From Pseudomonas migulae NBRC 103157 (lineage in GTDB: Bacteria; Pseudomonadota; Gammaproteobacteria; Pseudomonadales; Pseudomonadaceae): a stretch of 64,000 nt of DNA. Numbering within the stretch: the first letter of the stretch is position 1; each line of letters starts with the position of its first letter. This document shows, piece after piece, positions 17,736 through 26,509 of the stretch. Both the position numbers and the translations under genes were made by a program. The stretch spans positions 186,001 through 250,000 of the forward strand of contig NZ_BDAG01000001.1 of assembly GCF_002091715.1 (NCBI RefSeq), written 5' to 3'. Below the pieces are notes generated by a model. It was not told the origin of the DNA. It saw nothing but the letters and a program-made list of their open reading frames with translations, and did not search any database.

Positions 17736-18062
17736 ATGATGGCAGAACTGAGTGAGGAAGAAATGCGCCTGGCCCTGTTTGGCTCATCAAACCAATCGGA
17801 TCCACAGCTTTCCACGGAAAAGCCTGAACCGGAGGTCGTCTCAAAAGCTGAGCCTAGCCCAAAGCCGAGATCCTTTGCTAAATCTCTCTCTCCGAAGCTT
17901 CGGGTTACCCTACACGTTACGATGGAGTTTGAAGGCGATGTAGAAGTGTTTATCTACGATGCGAATACCTTGAGCACGCTTGTTGCCGAACAAGACGCCA
18001 AAAATGAAGCTAAAAAAAAGAAATTTCGGTATTTCGACGTAATATCGGTCAAACCAATCTGA
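17736..18062 (+). CDS. Hypothetical protein with disordered N-half and small C-terminal domain
   Basis: A 108-residue frame (or 107 from the next ATG). Residues 1-50 are acidic then Pro/Ser/Lys-rich and probably disordered. Residues 55-108 (KLRVTLHVTMEFEG, VEVFIYDANTLSTLV) look like a compact beta-rich domain ending in KKKKFRYFDVISVKPI. No signal peptide or TM helix. I do not recognise the family. There are no obvious operon partners. Confidence 0.5.
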   Translation: MMAELSEEEMRLALFGSSNQSDPQLSTEKPEPEVVSKAEPSPKPRSFAKSLSPKLRVTLHVTMEFEGDVEVFIYDANTLSTLVAEQDAKNEAKKKKFRYFDVISVKPI

Positions 18063-18938
18063 ATTACTTGTGCGTGGTTAAGTAAATTGTGATCAGCGCG
18101 CAGCTGGTCCATCTTGAGTTGAGTTGCAAACCTGTGAGGTCACTGACACCGCCTGCGATTTTTTCCGCCAGACGAGTGCCGGTATTGCGCGGATGTAGAT
18201 CAACGCAATCAACGTCTGGGTTATCACCGCAGCGGCAGCAAGCCCTCGAATTTCTTCAATGCCAGAGCCAGCGGGAGAACCACCAAAGAGTTACGTGTCG
18301 ATGAGCTGAAGGTGACCGCTCTGGCAGCTGTCGACGGCAGTTTGGAAGCTTTCGAAGCCAAAGCGCCTATCAGAGGTGCCAGGAGCATAAAGCCGATCTA
18401 CACAGGGATGACCGGAGCTAGCTGTCGGCTCCCAAAATAGGTGATTCCGAGCCCCAACAAACAATCACGAAAAATCATTTATTTTGTGGGGCCATCGATT
18501 AGACCTCACAAAATAGATGAGAAAAGCCTACACGACTCACTGAAATGATGCACCGCCAGAAAAGTACCCGAGCTTCTCCCAGCTATCTATCGATGGCGGT
18601 TGATGGGACCCGGTCGAAGGGTACGAACAGACCTGGGCGTCGCGCAGAGCCTGTACTGAGAGTCACTGGTGCGTAATGTGGCATTCATCGACGTTCAATG
18701 TTTTGGGCTTCGTCCGACTCAACCATCCCCGTATTTTCCCGGTGCTTACCAAGACATGGCGTTGGCGACGTATCAGCAATCGTCCCCGAGAACCAGGCCC
18801 TATGGGGGCCTGTTTACTTCAGAGGAGCCGAGCGGCGTGCTTGCTACAATTCAAACGAATGGCTCGCACCCACAGAGCTCTAGGCGATGGTGGTGGGCTC
18901 TCTAAGGTTAAGTGAAAAATCTAGCGGAGTGGCGACAC
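18063..18938. other. Long gene-poor stretch in the accessory segment
   Basis: These 876 bases have no frame with both a ribosome site and recognisable protein text. The part at 18100-18380 reads like a decayed gene. An 11-bp inverted repeat lies at 18481-18514. No IS ends or tRNA were recognised. Confidence 0.4.
18481..18514. repeat. 11-bp inverted repeat
   Basis: ATTTTGTGGGG at 18481 and CCTCACAAAAT ending at 18514 are complementary with one G-A mismatch around a 12-base loop. It could be a terminator without T tract, a protein-binding dyad or a scar of a mobile-element end. Confidence 0.4.
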
Positions 18939-19196
18939 ATGACCATGCCCTGCGAGCGTACCCGGAGTATTGTCCAAACAGGCGAGTTCTTGCGTGAGCT
19001 GTCCAGAGATAAGACCCTCCCAGAATCTGTTCGTCAGCAGGCAAAACGCCTCCTGCGACATTACCCAGAACCATGGGTGATCTTTGGGATCGGCTCCTTT
19101 GAAGAGTTGCTTCAAACAAAGGATCCGAGCGATCCAACACGAGAGTTCGCGATAGTGGTCCACACTCCCCAGTTGAGCTCCAGCACTGACGGATAA
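18939..19196 (+). CDS. BPSL0761-family small protein
   Basis: This 85-residue product starts MTMPCERTRSIVQTGEFLRE and continues with ELSRDKTLPESVRQQAKRLL and RHYP, the hallmark of the BPSL0761 family found in Burkholderia and Pseudomonas accessory regions. The start at ATG 18939 matches the family N-terminus; the upstream frame start at 18912 does not. Function is unknown. The C-terminal 25 residues do not fit any pattern I know and may be replaced. Confidence 0.7.
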   Translation: MTMPCERTRSIVQTGEFLRELSRDKTLPESVRQQAKRLLRHYPEPWVIFGIGSFEELLQTKDPSDPTREFAIVVHTPQLSSSTDG

Positions 19197-19480
19197 GGCT
19201 GGAAAAACTCTCTCAGACTGAGTCTATGATAGAGACCATGGTTTGTGGCAATCCGAGATGGTGCTGTCCGCGCTTCAACGCTCCGACCCTCGTGTTGATG
19301 AACGGCATAGATTATCATGCTGTATGCATGTACAGTTATGGGGTTCTTGTGGTCTTACTCATTGCCTAAGTGTTGAAGCCCTTAGGCGGTGTCACGTGCC
19401 GAGATAAGCCCTGAAGTTTGTTGGGTAAAGTGTTATTTTCAGTGATTCCATATTGATACTATCGGAACGGAATTCGACCT

Positions 19481-20626
19481 ATGATCACACTGAAAACTGC
19501 CATTATTCACAGCTTCAAGAAGCTGGCCAAGACCAGCTTTATCTCCGAGGTGGTCAAGAAGGATGTGGCGCTCGATACTGAAAATCCTGCATTACATTTT
19601 CTAGTCAATGGCATCCACGGCCTCATTGGCAAAGAAGGCAACAGCGTGGTCTATGGACAGTTTGCCAATGATGACCGTCAGGGGCCGTTTCCAGAGCGCT
19701 TCACCGCGTTCGTAGAAGTACAAGATGATAAAGCGCAATTTATCGACTTGACCCACTTGGCAATGGACCAACTGGTGGAGCAAGCCGGTAATCAAGTCTT
19801 GTCGACTGGTGGACACATCCTTTGCGCCCAGTACACCTCGGGCGCAACCGACTTTTTCCTGGTCGCCAGCATGAAGGAGCGCGGTGGTATTCAGCTGGAC
19901 GAAAACTATGTGCCGAAGGAAATTCAAGAGGTCGATCTCAACAAGGTTCAGCAGGCCGCCAGGATCAACTTGGCTAGCTTCGTGGCCATAAAGGCTATGG
20001 CTGCTGCGGCCGCTGCTGCGCCTGAGCAGGATGAGGATGAGGATGAGGATGACGCAGAGGATGAAGTGGATTCAACCTACCTGTGCTTCATCAGCCGCGG
20101 CCGTGATAGTCAGGCATCTGACTATTTCATTTCTGCACTGGGTTGTGCGAAAGGAGTGGCCTCCGGACGCGCTACCAAAAATGCAATTGATAACGTTGCC
20201 CGGTTTTTTCGCGACAACAAAGCGTTAAAAAGCTTTGGTTATAAGGCCAAAGAGGCGGTGATCAAATATCTGGAGGAACAGTTGGCCGCAGGCAAGTCCG
20301 CGCGCCTGGACGCCATCTGCCACGTCGCGGTCGCACACGTACCCGCTGACTTAGTGGATGAAATCGTTGGTCTGAAAGACTATTTGAATAGTGAGAAACA
20401 TAAGGTGCCGGACGACTTTACGGTCAATGCGAAATCGCTGAAAGAGAAGACCCGTATCAAGGGGGACGCTGCTAACTGGTCGTTGCAATTCGAGCGTGGA
20501 GCGTTAGGTAAGGATCCGGCCGCAGACGTTTACTATGATGAGGGACGGAAGAAGTTGACCCTGTCCAATCTGACTGCCGAACTGGTTGGTGTGATCGAGA
20601 AAGAATTGCTGGCTAGGGCTGGCTAA
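19481..20626 (+). CDS. NdpA/YejK-like nucleoid-associated protein
   Basis: This 381-residue protein belongs to the 37-kDa nucleoid-associated family (NA37; YejK/NdpA). Indications: an N-terminal ...HSFKKLAKT...-type opening, GGHILCAQYTSG and FLVASMKERGGIQLDE where YejK has its FCHYR...LLVAVL segment, a central SDYFISALGC matching ADFFMDFLGA, and a C-terminal YYDEGRKKLTLSNLTAELV. A low-complexity acidic stretch (EQDEDEDEDDAEDE, residues about 184-197) with an Ala-rich lead is inserted in the middle, which ordinary YejK lacks. It is two bases upstream of a membrane protein gene, so the two are co-translated. The function of the pair is unknown. Confidence 0.7.
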   Translation: MITLKTAIIHSFKKLAKTSFISEVVKKDVALDTENPALHFLVNGIHGLIGKEGNSVVYGQFANDDRQGPFPERFTAFVEVQDDKAQFIDLTHLAMDQLVEQAGNQVLSTGGHILCAQYTSGATDFFLVASMKERGGIQLDENYVPKEIQEVDLNKVQQAARINLASFVAIKAMAAAAAAAPEQDEDEDEDDAEDEVDSTYLCFISRGRDSQASDYFISALGCAKGVASGRATKNAIDNVARFFRDNKALKSFGYKAKEAVIKYLEEQLAAGKSARLDAICHVAVAHVPADLVDEIVGLKDYLNSEKHKVPDDFTVNAKSLKEKTRIKGDAANWSLQFERGALGKDPAADVYYDEGRKKLTLSNLTAELVGVIEKELLARAG

Positions 20627-20628
20627 GA

Positions 20629-21891
20629 ATGTTTTCCAATGTGGTAGCTCTCTACCGTGCCCTCGGAGCGCCCACCATTGAGGATGGGGTCATCCGCTAT
20701 GACGGGAGGCCAACGCCCGACATTATCGGTGCGTTGCGAATGTGTGATGACCTGCCCGCAGCTTATGGCAAGTTCGAGCATTGCTCTGAAAAAGCTGACT
20801 CTCTCGATATTGAGTTTCGCTTGCCATCGAACGAGTCGGGCCGGTTCTACGCGAACTTAGGCGAGTTTGTCGCTCGCAATGGCTCATTGGGCAAGGGCCA
20901 ATTTCCGAGCAACGTGTACATTGTTGAGCTCAGTTGGGCGGATAGTGATGACACCGAACCTTCGGCGATTAAGACGCTCAGGCGCGTTTGCCGGCTGATC
21001 GAGCTGCTTGCACTGCTAGCGATCGGTGTCGACAAAGACAGCAGTCTAGATGGTTATAACCTGTTTTTTGCCTTGCCTCCTGATGGGGCTAAGCCTCCGA
21101 GAACTTTTCTGTTGCCTACCCAGGTTGACGTCAAGGTTCTTGACTATGAGCTCAACCACCTGAGCTTGTTGGAAGAAATACTCAATCGAAAAAACGAAAA
21201 CAAGGCGCACCTCTCCGAACGAAAATTGATGATTCGGATGGCGGTGGCGAGCGTCATCGAGAAGTTTGAGAGCGAGCCGAATCTATTCTTGGTGATCGTG
21301 CGGGAGTGGCGGGAGATCCTCGCCACGTACCGTGCGAATCTGCAAACCTACGTCTATAGCTTCTCGTTTGAGCGGGCCCGGCGCGAGGTGGCCCAGGCTG
21401 AAATCGACTATGGCACTAAGCTTAGTGGGGTACTGGGTGACATCGCGGGCAAGATGCTTGCCCTGCCGATATCGCTAGCGGGTCTGGTCGTGCTGGAGAA
21501 AACAACCTCAAAATTCGAAGGTTTTATTCTTGTCCTTGGGCTGGCAGTCGTCTCTGTGGTTCTGCTTGCGATCCTGCACAATCAAATGCTGCAAACAGAG
21601 CGCTTGCTACACAGTTTCAATGTCATCTTCGATGATTTTAAGGACAAGATAAAAACCTATCCCCCAAAACTTCAGGGCTTGCTCAGGATCACCATTGACC
21701 AGGTCGACAAGCAGGGCCGAACGCTCACCAGGACCTTTCGCTTGCTGAAGGGGCTGTCCTTGCTGCCAATCGTCGGGGCCTTGCTGCTGGCCGCGATAAA
21801 ATACTGGGATGGTTTCGTATGGCTGTTGATGACCATCCTGTCGATCGTGTTTTCCGCGCTCAACGTAGCCCCGAACTTTCTCAGCCCGTAA
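20629..21891 (+). CDS. Unknown membrane protein paired with NdpA-like protein
   Basis: This 420-residue protein has a soluble N-terminal region of about 240 residues (no signal peptide), a helical linker (ERARREVAQAEIDYGTKL), then four predicted TM helices in two hairpins (about residues 275-296, 300-320, 375-395, 398-415) separated by an amphipathic helix (LQTERLLHSFNVIFDDFKDK). I do not recognise a catalytic motif. Start ATG lies two bases after the upstream stop. A large cytoplasmic part joined to a C-terminal TM bundle is a common form for membrane effectors of bacterial defence systems, but this is only an architectural analogy. Confidence 0.6.
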   Translation: MFSNVVALYRALGAPTIEDGVIRYDGRPTPDIIGALRMCDDLPAAYGKFEHCSEKADSLDIEFRLPSNESGRFYANLGEFVARNGSLGKGQFPSNVYIVELSWADSDDTEPSAIKTLRRVCRLIELLALLAIGVDKDSSLDGYNLFFALPPDGAKPPRTFLLPTQVDVKVLDYELNHLSLLEEILNRKNENKAHLSERKLMIRMAVASVIEKFESEPNLFLVIVREWREILATYRANLQTYVYSFSFERARREVAQAEIDYGTKLSGVLGDIAGKMLALPISLAGLVVLEKTTSKFEGFILVLGLAVVSVVLLAILHNQMLQTERLLHSFNVIFDDFKDKIKTYPPKLQGLLRITIDQVDKQGRTLTRTFRLLKGLSLLPIVGALLLAAIKYWDGFVWLLMTILSIVFSALNVAPNFLSP

Positions 21892-22209
21892 TGGCATTTG
21901 TAACACGTTCGCTGCCTAATCTAGCTGTGCGCAAACGACTCATGCTACTGGAGTGTGCCAAGCAGCTCTCCGTGATATGGGGGATATGTATTTTTCAATA
22001 AAAGGCTCATAGATACTCCATGTAGAACTCGAGCTAATTTCTGATGCTCGTATGACGCATTCAGAGTACCCGCCAAAAAATTAAATTTCTAAGAGTCGAA
22101 CTCACGAGTACACGGGACACCTTACACATATGTAATATCCGCGGCAGCTTTCTGAAAGGCTTCATTGGTTATCCTCTAGTCAGAAGTAAGTGAGCTCTAG
22201 GAGAAAATC
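21892..22209. other. Intergenic region with promoter of PtrA-N/DUF2790 gene
   Basis: These 318 bases lack a convincing ORF. They hold the czc-type box at 22122-22136 near the right end. Confidence 0.5.
22122..22136 (+). promoter_or_regulatory. Candidate CzcR box upstream of PtrA-N/DUF2790 gene
   Basis: TTACACATATGTAAT is a near-palindrome 73 bases before the ATG at 22210 and nearly matches the 14689 box (TTACACATTCGTAAT). Confidence 0.5.
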
Positions 22210-22542
22210 ATGAAAGCATTAAAAGCACTTTTCGCCGTTTCTATTTTAACCTTGTCTTCATTGGCAATGGCTGAAGGCGGCGGTGACCGCGTTTACGGCC
22301 GGATGATGCAAGAAAACCAACAGGCGATGGAGCAATATGCCTTAAAAAATGGTAAGGCCATCCCTGAAGTTGTTCATTATGAGTATGGTATGAGCCTCGA
22401 TATTCAGAAGGTTGTCAGTGTCACGCAAGCCAACAAATCCTGTAGTGTTGCGCCTTCGCGTATGACCTATGAAGACTCGGCTGGGAAGCTCAACACCGTG
22501 GAGTACAAGGTTATGGGTACCAACTGCCCACATGGAAGCTAG
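22210..22542 (+). CDS. Small secreted PtrA-N / DUF2790 protein
   Basis: This 110-residue protein has a signal peptide ending LAMA, then EGGGDRVYGRMMQENQQAME, a spacer, and DUF2790 (YEYGMSLDIQKVVSV, Cys in KSCSVAPSRMTYEDS, final Cys in NCPHGS). TAGGAG lies upstream of the ATG at 22210. It is paralogous to 14772 and likewise sits beside an OprD-like porin gene. It is likely periplasmic and metal-induced; biochemical role unknown. Confidence 0.85.
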   Translation: MKALKALFAVSILTLSSLAMAEGGGDRVYGRMMQENQQAMEQYALKNGKAIPEVVHYEYGMSLDIQKVVSVTQANKSCSVAPSRMTYEDSAGKLNTVEYKVMGTNCPHGS

Positions 22543-22665
22543 CCCCTAAGCGTCATGCCTACGTCAGATCATTCAATTATGCTTTTTAAGCATGCTTACT
22601 GGTCGCTGACGTATAAGTAATTTTCAGGTCACGCTGGAGTTATCTTTTGTATGGAATTATGTCTG

Positions 22666-22706
22666 CCGGCACCTAGAGGGAATCTCTACGTGCCGGTGGC
22701 TTTTTT
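22666..22706 (+). terminator. Terminator after DUF2790 gene
   Basis: CCGGCAC...TAGAG pairs with CTCTA...GTGCCGG and ends in TTTTTT. It lies between the secreted-protein gene and the porin gene. Confidence 0.75.
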
Positions 22707-22763
22707 ATAATGATAAAAATATTTCATAAAGAAACTCTGCCAAGCTAAAGCCTGGAGTGTTAA

Positions 22764-24089
22764 ATGAACAATAAAAGCTTTTATGGTCTTTCTCTCATTG
22801 CCCTTGGCATGAGCATGGGGCAAGTTGCAGTGGCCGTTGAGCAAAAACCTGAGGGGTTCATTGAAGGGAGCACCCTTAGTCTTCTCAATCGTAATCTCTA
22901 CTTCAATCGTGACTATCGAAAGGGCCAGTCAAGTCCCACAGGCAATGGCTACGCTGAAGAATGGGCTCATGGGATTATCGGGCGCTTTGAGTCTGGCTTC
23001 ACCGAAGGCACCGTCGGGTTCGGCATTGATGCATTTGCAATGGTAGGACTCAAGCTTGATTCGGGTGATGGGCGCTCGGGGGCTCGAAGCTCAGTGGATG
23101 TCATGCCCTATAACAGCAAAGGCCAACCTGAAGACTCTTACTCAAAAGTAGGCGGAGCTGCGAAGGCTCGCTTTATGGATACGGTGGTCAAAGTAGGAGA
23201 CGTATTTCCATCCACGCCTGTCGTGGCATATGGCGATTCTCGACTGCTGCCAGAGAGTTTCCGGGGAGCAACGTTCACCAATACCAGCATTAAAGACCTG
23301 ACCATTCAGGGCGGCCGGCTGCATGCGATGAGCCAACCCAACTCCAGCAGCATGCGTGACGGCTTTTCGACTTTCTATGCCGGTGCTGTTGATGCTCCGT
23401 GGATTGCTTACCTAGGGGGGGATTACACCGTCAATGAGTTTGTTGGTGTGAGTCTTTACGCCAGCCAATTCAAGGACGTTTGGAATCAGTATTACGCTGG
23501 CACTTCGCTTAGTTACCCGCTCTCAGACAACGTCGCGTTGATCGGTGGATTTAATTACTACCGCGCGGTCGACGAGGGTAAAAAACTCCTAGACAGCTTT
23601 GATAACAATATCTGGAGCGGAAAAGCCGGGGTCAAATTCGGCGTCCATACGGTGACCGTTGGCTATCAACGCAGCAACGGCAATGACGATTTCGATTACC
23701 TACGCCAATCGGACTCGATTTTTCTGGATAACTCCATCCAGTACAGCGACTTCAACTCACCGAAAGAGCAATCCTTGCAGCTACGCTACGACCTTGATAT
23801 GCAAGCTTTCGGCATTCCGGGCCTTAGCTTCATGACTCGCTACGCGAAGGGGTGGGACGCTGATTATTCCAACGCGAACAGCGTGTACATGCGTCGCGGG
23901 GCAGATGGAGCGCCATTGCAAGACCAAAAGCGTTGGGAGCGAGACATTGAGGCTAAGTACATCATCCAGTCAGGCTCTCTGAAGGACATGTCTCTGCGTG
24001 TTCGCCAAGCAACCACGCGTGCTACCGATTTCGAATCTGATTTGGATGAGGTCCGACTGATTGTCGAGTACCCACTGCAACTGCTTTAA
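22764..24089 (+). CDS. OprD-family outer-membrane porin (copy 2)
   Basis: This 441-residue porin has a signal peptide (cleavage near VAVA), GFIEGSTLSLLNRNLYFNRD, RLLPESFRG, GRLHAMSQPNSSSMRD and NDDFDYLRQSDSIFLDNS. It is the same length as the leftward porin at 15479 and matches it through most of the barrel; changes concentrate in presumed loops. OprD proteins transport small charged nutrients across the outer membrane. It is downstream of a czc-type box, though a terminator intervenes, so its own promoter would lie at about 22707-22763. Confidence 0.87.
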   Translation: MNNKSFYGLSLIALGMSMGQVAVAVEQKPEGFIEGSTLSLLNRNLYFNRDYRKGQSSPTGNGYAEEWAHGIIGRFESGFTEGTVGFGIDAFAMVGLKLDSGDGRSGARSSVDVMPYNSKGQPEDSYSKVGGAAKARFMDTVVKVGDVFPSTPVVAYGDSRLLPESFRGATFTNTSIKDLTIQGGRLHAMSQPNSSSMRDGFSTFYAGAVDAPWIAYLGGDYTVNEFVGVSLYASQFKDVWNQYYAGTSLSYPLSDNVALIGGFNYYRAVDEGKKLLDSFDNNIWSGKAGVKFGVHTVTVGYQRSNGNDDFDYLRQSDSIFLDNSIQYSDFNSPKEQSLQLRYDLDMQAFGIPGLSFMTRYAKGWDADYSNANSVYMRRGADGAPLQDQKRWERDIEAKYIIQSGSLKDMSLRVRQATTRATDFESDLDEVRLIVEYPLQLL

Positions 24090-24172
24090 CGAGCGCTAAC
24101 CTGCGGCACCAATTGTTCGACTACCAGGTACACCCCGTCTCCTTGTTTCTCCTTTGGTTTGGGAGGCGGCTT

Positions 24173-24199
24173 AGGCGCCCTAGTGGCGCCTTTTTTTTT
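24173..24199 (+). terminator. Terminator of oprD-like gene
   Basis: AGGCGCC-CTAGT-GGCGCCT followed by nine T residues. Confidence 0.9.
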
Positions 24200-24636
24200 G
24201 TGGATTGACATAAGAGCAGGTCGCTCTGTTGTCAGTACCTGCGTTTGGCCCGCCTGGGAAATCTGTTAGCTAGGTTCTTTTGATCTGCTGATGGGTAAAA
24301 TCCTTGCGGCGTATGCGCTGCGCTCACACACAAAATGCAGGAAAATTGCGTTAGATGAACAGTTCCCGCTGGCGCGTGGACCTTGCGGCTCGGCGGCCAG
24401 TCAACCAGTTGTTCACGAGGTTATTCTGCCGACGGAGCAATATCCACCACACCCAGCATATGTATCGAAGTTAGCGAGTTTATGCTCAGGACATAATTTC
24501 GCTAATTTCCATACACCTTGCGTCGCGACCGTAGAAAACTCCTCGTTTATGGCCGGGCGCCTACGTTCTTGTTGATGACGGGCTATGAGCAGGGAGTGCC
24601 TATCGTTTCTGCGTGAATGGCAGTCTCATTGCAAAA

Positions 24637-24660
24637 TCATATATGCATATCTACATATAC
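24637..24660. promoter_or_regulatory. Candidate ArsR operator region
   Basis: The run ATCATATATGCATATC followed by TACATATAC resembles the AT-rich imperfect dyads that precede ars operons. A second similar copy (AATCATATATTCG) lies 45 bases before arsC. Binding by the ArsR encoded at 25253 is inferred. Confidence 0.35.
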
Positions 24661-24830
24661 TTTCAAGCGAACCGGTTAGTAATTTCCCAAGAAGCCGTCA
24701 AGATTGAGGACTTCGGCGAAAGTAATCGGCAGTGCCTAAGCGCTTCGAAGGATTAGCCTATCGTTGACTCTTTACCTTTCATACGAAAAATCATATATTC
24801 GACAAACCGTATGTGTACTGAGACTTCACA

Positions 24831-25244
24831 ATGATCAGCAAAGCCCGCGTCCTGTTCGTCTGTACCGCCAACGCGGCTCGCTCTCAGTTGGCCCAAGCAT
24901 TGCTGAGGCATACCGATTCGGAGCATTTCGAGGCGTTCAGTGCCGGCACAACTCCGACTCAGGTAGATCCGCGCACCTTTGAGGCACTTTCCCACATCGG
25001 TGTGAGCACCGAAGGATTACGTAGCAAGTCGATAGAGGAGCTCCGTGGTGAGCGCTTCGATTACGTCATCACCTTGTGTGATAAAGCCGCAGCGGAATGC
25101 CTGTCTTTACCCGGAGCCGGTGAGGCGTTGGCCTGGAGTTTTGAGGACCCGGTCACCAGCGTCAAACCCGATGCCTTCCGTCACACCCTTCACGAAATTC
25201 ATGAGCGCATCAAGATGTTCGTCTTGGTTAAAAACAAACACTGA
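24831..25244 (+). CDS. arsC: Arsenate reductase, low-molecular-weight phosphatase type
   Basis: This 137-residue enzyme reduces As(V) to As(III). The catalytic P-loop is VCTANAARSQ (Cys-X5-Arg), and a second redox pair is in TLCDKAAAEC, as in thioredoxin-coupled ArsC of the Staphylococcus type. The P-loop is unusual in having Ala where most have Gly-Asn-Ser-Cys (CTANAAR rather than CTGNSCR). It is first in the operon and ends eight bases before arsR. With no intact arsenite pump gene downstream, the arsenite it makes needs another exit. Confidence 0.85.
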   Translation: MISKARVLFVCTANAARSQLAQALLRHTDSEHFEAFSAGTTPTQVDPRTFEALSHIGVSTEGLRSKSIEELRGERFDYVITLCDKAAAECLSLPGAGEALAWSFEDPVTSVKPDAFRHTLHEIHERIKMFVLVKNKH

Positions 25245-25252
25245 GAACCGTT

Positions 25253-25615
25253 ATGGCTGACCATCTGACACCGACCACTGTTTTCAAATGCCTGGCTGAC
25301 GACACAAGGGTTCGCACGATGATGCTCATCACCCGTGAAGGAGAGCTATGTGTTTGCGAGTTGACCTGCGCGTTGAATGAGAGTCAGCCAAAAGTCTCCA
25401 GACACCTCGCGCAGCTGCGCAGTTGCGGTCTGTTGTCGGACCGTCGGCAAGGCCAATGGGTTTATTACCGGCTGCACCCGAATCTCCCAGATTGGGTCCA
25501 TCAAGTGCTGACCACTGTGCTCGAAAGCAACAAGCATTGGTTGAGCCCTGACGCCAAGCGCCTTGATGAAATGGGCGACCGTCCTGAACGGGCACTCGCC
25601 TGCTGTGAAAGCTAA
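25253..25615 (+). CDS. arsR: Arsenic-responsive repressor
   Basis: This 120-residue winged-helix ArsR/SmtB protein has the arsenite-sensing CVCEL motif (two Cys separated by one residue, in the alpha3 DNA-binding helix) and the recognition segment [19 protein letters not shown] Cys-Cys pair lies near the C-terminus (LACCES). It should repress the ars promoter until arsenite binds. ArsC before ArsR is one of the orders seen in Pseudomonas ars operons. Confidence 0.92.
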   Translation: MADHLTPTTVFKCLADDTRVRTMMLITREGELCVCELTCALNESQPKVSRHLAQLRSCGLLSDRRQGQWVYYRLHPNLPDWVHQVLTTVLESNKHWLSPDAKRLDEMGDRPERALACCES

Positions 25616-25623
25616 ATCATCGG

Positions 25624-25788
25624 ATTGCTATCTTCGGCCTGGCTTCGCCGGTCGCCTTCGCCACCGTGATTGGCCCGCTGGTGGAAGTACCGGTGCTGAT
25701 TTCCCTAGTCGGTGTGGCTTTCTGGTTGAAACGCCGTTGGTCCGATGAATCCAAGAGCGCCATTGCGCAGGACAAAGACTATGTTTGA
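25624..25788 (+). pseudogene. arsB: acr3/arsB arsenite efflux gene, C-terminal remnant
   Basis: Just after arsR an open stretch without a proper start encodes [20 protein letters not shown], then [19 protein letters not shown], ending DKDYV and stop. This is the C-terminal TM segment and tail of ACR3-family arsenite permeases (about 350 residues when whole). About 54 codons remain and the first 300 are missing; the junction with arsR lies at about 25615-25624. The stop overlaps the arsH start codon, as expected for the original arsB-arsH arrangement, so the deletion was internal to a standard operon. Confidence 0.85.
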
Positions 25789-26497
25789 TGACCCTATCCC
25801 CCATCTCGATACCGAACTGGTTGATCTCCCATCGGCTTACAAACTAGGCATTGAGAAGACCTCCATCCACAAGCCGCGCATTTTGCTGCTGTACGGATCG
25901 ACCCGTGAACGCTCCTTCAGTCGTCTGATGGTCGAGGAAGCCGCTCGGCTGCTGGAACACTTCGGTGCTGAGTCGAGGATCTTCAATCCGTCAGGCTTGC
26001 CGCTGCCAGATGACGCCCCCGACGATCATCCACGTGTGAAGGAGCTGCGCGAGCTGATGCTGTGGTCCGAGGGGCAGGTCTGGTGTTCTCCAGAACGTCA
26101 CGGTTCCATGAGCGCAGTGTTCAAAGCGCAGATCGACTGGGTGCCACTCGCGATGGGTGCGGTACGCCCGACCCAGGGCAAAACCCTCGCCGTCATGCAG
26201 GTGTGCGGTGGCTCGCAATCGTTCAATGTGGTCAATCAGCTGCGAGTGCTGGGACGTTGGATGCGCATGTTCACCATCCCCAACCAATCCTCCGTGCCGA
26301 AGGCTTATATGGAATTCGACGATAACGGTCGGATGAAGCCTTCTCCGTTCTACGACCGTGTCGTTGATGTGATTGAAGAGTTGGTGAAATTCACGCTGCT
26401 GCTCCGTGACCGTCAGGACTATCTGGTTGATCGTTATTCCGAGCGCAAAGAGTCAGCGGAAGAACTCATGAAACGTGTCAATCAGCGCTCCATCTGA
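25781..26497 (+). CDS. arsH: ArsH, NADPH-dependent FMN oxidoreductase for organoarsenicals
   Basis: This 238-residue flavodoxin-like protein has [16 protein letters not shown] (FMN phosphate-binding loop) and [20 protein letters not shown], both family hallmarks. ArsH oxidises trivalent methyl/aryl arsenicals to less toxic pentavalent forms and has quinone reductase activity. The start at ATG 25781 overlaps the acr3 remnant's stop; the longer frame from 25745 would be translated from inside acr3. Upstream ribosome signal is weak, consistent with coupling to the vanished gene. Confidence 0.92.
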   Translation: MFDDPIPHLDTELVDLPSAYKLGIEKTSIHKPRILLLYGSTRERSFSRLMVEEAARLLEHFGAESRIFNPSGLPLPDDAPDDHPRVKELRELMLWSEGQVWCSPERHGSMSAVFKAQIDWVPLAMGAVRPTQGKTLAVMQVCGGSQSFNVVNQLRVLGRWMRMFTIPNQSSVPKAYMEFDDNGRMKPSPFYDRVVDVIEELVKFTLLLRDRQDYLVDRYSERKESAEELMKRVNQRSI

Positions 26498-26509
26498 GGA
26501 TTTTTCACC

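Larger units (their letters stand above)
24090..24830. other. Intergenic region with ars promoter; no gene
   Basis: These 741 bases run from the porin stop to arsC. They carry a strong terminator (24173-24199) and AT-rich repeats ATCATATATGCATATC at 24637 and AATCATATATTCG at 24787 that resemble ArsR operator text. Short frames present have no ribosome sites or recognisable products. Confidence 0.45.

Noticed and set aside
24291..24575. A 94-codon frame before the ars operon
   Set aside because: No ribosome site, no family pattern and atypical composition.
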